A DNA stretch of 64,000 nucleotides from Nocardiopsis ansamitocini (GTDB lineage: Bacteria > Actinomycetota > Actinomycetes > Streptosporangiales > Streptosporangiaceae), in the NCBI RefSeq assembly GCF_030268225.1, contig NZ_BSQG01000002.1:558001-622000 (forward strand), given 5' to 3'. The notes below the pieces were generated by a model. The model saw only the letters and a program-made list of their open reading frames with translations, was not told the origin of the DNA and did no database searches. Both the position numbers and the translations under genes were made by a program. This document shows positions 62,850 through 64,000 of this stretch, piece after piece; within the stretch, counting starts at the first letter, position 1, and each line of letters begins with the position of its first letter.

Positions 62850-63665
62850 CTAGTCGGCTCCCTGAAGGTCGCTGTCCTCGGCCAATGCCAGTCGTTCGCG
62901 TTCGGCGCGGATCTGCGAGCGCAGCTGCCGCTTCTGCGACCGGATCTTCTGGCGCAGCTCCTTGCGCTGACGGCGCTCCGCCTCCTTGTCGGCGCGGACG
63001 TGCTCGGCCAGCTCCTCGCGCCGGGCCCGCACGCGTTCACGGGCCTCCAGGATCGTGGCCCGCACGCTGCGCTTCTTGTCGCTGATCCAGCGCTGTTTGG
63101 TGTCCTCGGGGCGCGCCTCGTCGACCACGCAGGCGTTCAGGTCCTTCTTCGCCTGGGCGAGTTTGGCCATGATCGCGGCGCGTTCCGCCTCTTCCTGTTG
63201 GTCCTCGCGCTCGATCCGGTCCTGGAGCGCCTGGCGCTGGTCGCGGATCTCGGTCCGCTGCGCCCGGCGCTGGGCGCGGATGCGCGCGCGCAGTTCCGCT
63301 CGCTCCCCGCCGGTGGAGATCCGCCGGTCCTCGGCGTCGTCCTGCACCTCGTCGTTGCCCTGGAGCTGCCAGCTCCGGTAGGCCATGGCCAGCAGGAACG
63401 CCGTCACGCCCAGGGTGATGACGATCGCGGTCAGGATCATCGCCTGCGGCAGCGGGTCGCTCATCGCGTCGGGCTCGGTCAGGCCCAGCAGGGGTGGCCC
63501 GCCGGCCGCTCCGCCGGTGGACAGGATCATCAGGTTGACCCCGTTGCCCAGCAGGATCACGCCGAGCAGGATGCGGGTCAGGCTGCGCTCCAGCAGCAGC
63601 GTCACCCCGGTGGCGACCAGTACGCCCACCACGATGACCAGCAGGACGGTCGGAGTGTCGTTCAC
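62850..63665 (-). CDS. mrpC: Mrp subunit C with long charged C-terminal tail
   Basis: The GTG at 63665 overlaps the upstream stop (GTGA). The first ~100 residues are a normal NuoK-like MrpC (RSLTRILLGVILLGNGVNLM, then PLPQAMILTAIVITLGVTAF). The family is usually about 110-120 residues, but here 271. Residues ~105-271 are almost all charged helix (RAELRARIRAQRRAQRTEIR, DQRQALQDRIEREDQQEEAE), predicted as a coiled coil on the cytosolic side, with a single Cys. The frame is continuous with uniform codon use, so the tail is probably genuine. It may anchor the complex or interact with RNA or proteins; that is inference. Confidence 0.9.
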   Translation of the reverse strand: MNDTPTVLLVIVVGVLVATGVTLLLERSLTRILLGVILLGNGVNLMILSTGGAAGGPPLLGLTEPDAMSDPLPQAMILTAIVITLGVTAFLLAMAYRSWQLQGNDEVQDDAEDRRISTGGERAELRARIRAQRRAQRTEIRDQRQALQDRIEREDQQEEAERAAIMAKLAQAKKDLNACVVDEARPEDTKQRWISDKKRSVRATILEARERVRARREELAEHVRADKEAERRQRKELRQKIRSQKRQLRSQIRAERERLALAEDSDLQGAD

Positions 63666-64000
63666 GCGGACACCTCCTCGTTGTGCCGCGAGCGCGCGGC
63701 CCGCTGGTCGTTTTCCATCTGTTCGTCGATCCGCGCGCCGAGGCTGTACAGGATGTCCTGGATCAGGCCGATCACCAGCAGGTAGACCCCGACGTCGAAG
63801 GCCAGCGACGATGTCAGGTGCACCGGCTCCATGAACGGCAGGTGCAGGTCGTAGGCGCCGCCGGCCAGGATCTCGGTGCCGAGCACCGCGCCGGCCAGTG
63901 CGGTGCCGGTGGCGATGGCGAGCCCCAGTCCGATCAGGACGCCCGGCTGCAACCGGAGGGCGAGGTACAGTTCGTGCCGCCCGCCGGCGAGGTAGCGGAC
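63662..64000 (-). CDS. C-terminal part of MrpA/MrpB subunit, start beyond window
   Basis: The frame is open from the window end to the TGA at 63662, giving 112 residues. The visible part has LQPGVLIGLGLAIATGTALA, AGGAYDLHLPFMEP and a late helix VHLTSSLAFDVGVYLLVIGLIQDIL. These are the MnhB-like domain that ends actinomycete MrpA or forms MrpB. The cytosolic tail SRHNEEVSA follows. Whether it is a fused MrpA-B or a separate MrpB cannot be told without the sequence to the right. First gene of the overlap chain seen here. Confidence 0.88.
   Translation of the reverse strand, partial: VRYLAGGRHELYLALRLQPGVLIGLGLAIATGTALAGAVLGTEILAGGAYDLHLPFMEPVHLTSSLAFDVGVYLLVIGLIQDILYSLGARIDEQMENDQRAARSRHNEEVSA

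Overview
The window is about 70% GC with GTG/TTG starts, strong third-position GC, WhiB and SapA-type proteins, ANTAR and anti-sigma switch proteins, a DmdR/IdeR-type iron box and many 4-nt ATGA/GTGA gene overlaps. This points to a filamentous actinomycete, plausibly a salt-tolerant one of the Nocardiopsis or Streptomyces kind. The species cannot be fixed from the sequence alone. Most of the window is chromosomal housekeeping and stress biology. One short accessory patch (about 10.4-13.3 kb) contains integrase relics.

Region 1 (1-10.3 kb) looks like the osmoadaptation locus osaC / osaAB of Streptomyces. A multidomain ATPase-GAF-SpoIIE phosphatase, cut by the window edge, diverges from a 1440-residue poly-HAMP hybrid histidine kinase followed by a coiled-coil response regulator. 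An LPXTG surface protein and a CPYC flavoprotein disulfide reductase follow. Region 2 (10.4-13.3 kb) is the accessory patch: a broken tyrosine-recombinase piece at each end, with a DUF3800-like protein, an unusual HTH protein and a tiny membrane protein between them. Region 3 (13.2-23 kb) is rich in signalling: PAS-GAF, GAF-ANTAR, STAS and MEDS-ATPase proteins, a glycosyltransferase, a degenerate SDR, a 64-bp tandem repeat, a PP2C phosphatase, CopC plus a membrane partner, and a WhiB protein.

Region 4 (23.6-27.7 kb) is the ectoine/hydroxyectoine operon ectABCD followed by a convergent sapA-like gene. An 18-bp perfect hairpin separates ectC from ectD, and EctD has Thr where the first iron-binding His is expected. 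Region 5 (27.9-34.3 kb) has two tandem CPBP-type membrane proteins, a GPP34 protein, and polyphosphate kinase coupled to a MutT1-like Nudix/phosphatase fusion and an SRPBCC protein. Region 6 (34.4-37.5 kb) is a molybdate uptake operon (HTH-Mop regulator, modA, modB, modC). Region 7 (37.7-45 kb) has a NarL-type two-component system with a DUF4097 protein, a STAS protein, an M50-like membrane peptidase and a large alkaline-phosphatase-like membrane protein.

Region 8 (45-57.6 kb) has a TetR regulator divergent from paaN with a palindromic operator, a DUF6069-like membrane protein, a MocR regulator, an iron-siderophore permease operon under an iron box, a BisC-like molybdoenzyme, a CitE-like lyase and a DoxX protein. 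Region 9 (57.8-64 kb) has an OmpR-type two-component system and the tightly overlapping Mrp Na+/H+ antiporter operon (subunits G, F, E, D, C and the end of A/B), with an unusually long charged tail on MrpC.

The unifying theme is osmotic and ionic stress: OsaABC-like sensing, partner-switch proteins, compatible-solute synthesis and Mrp sodium export lie within 64 kb. No sigma factor is encoded in the window, so the target of the partner switches must lie elsewhere.
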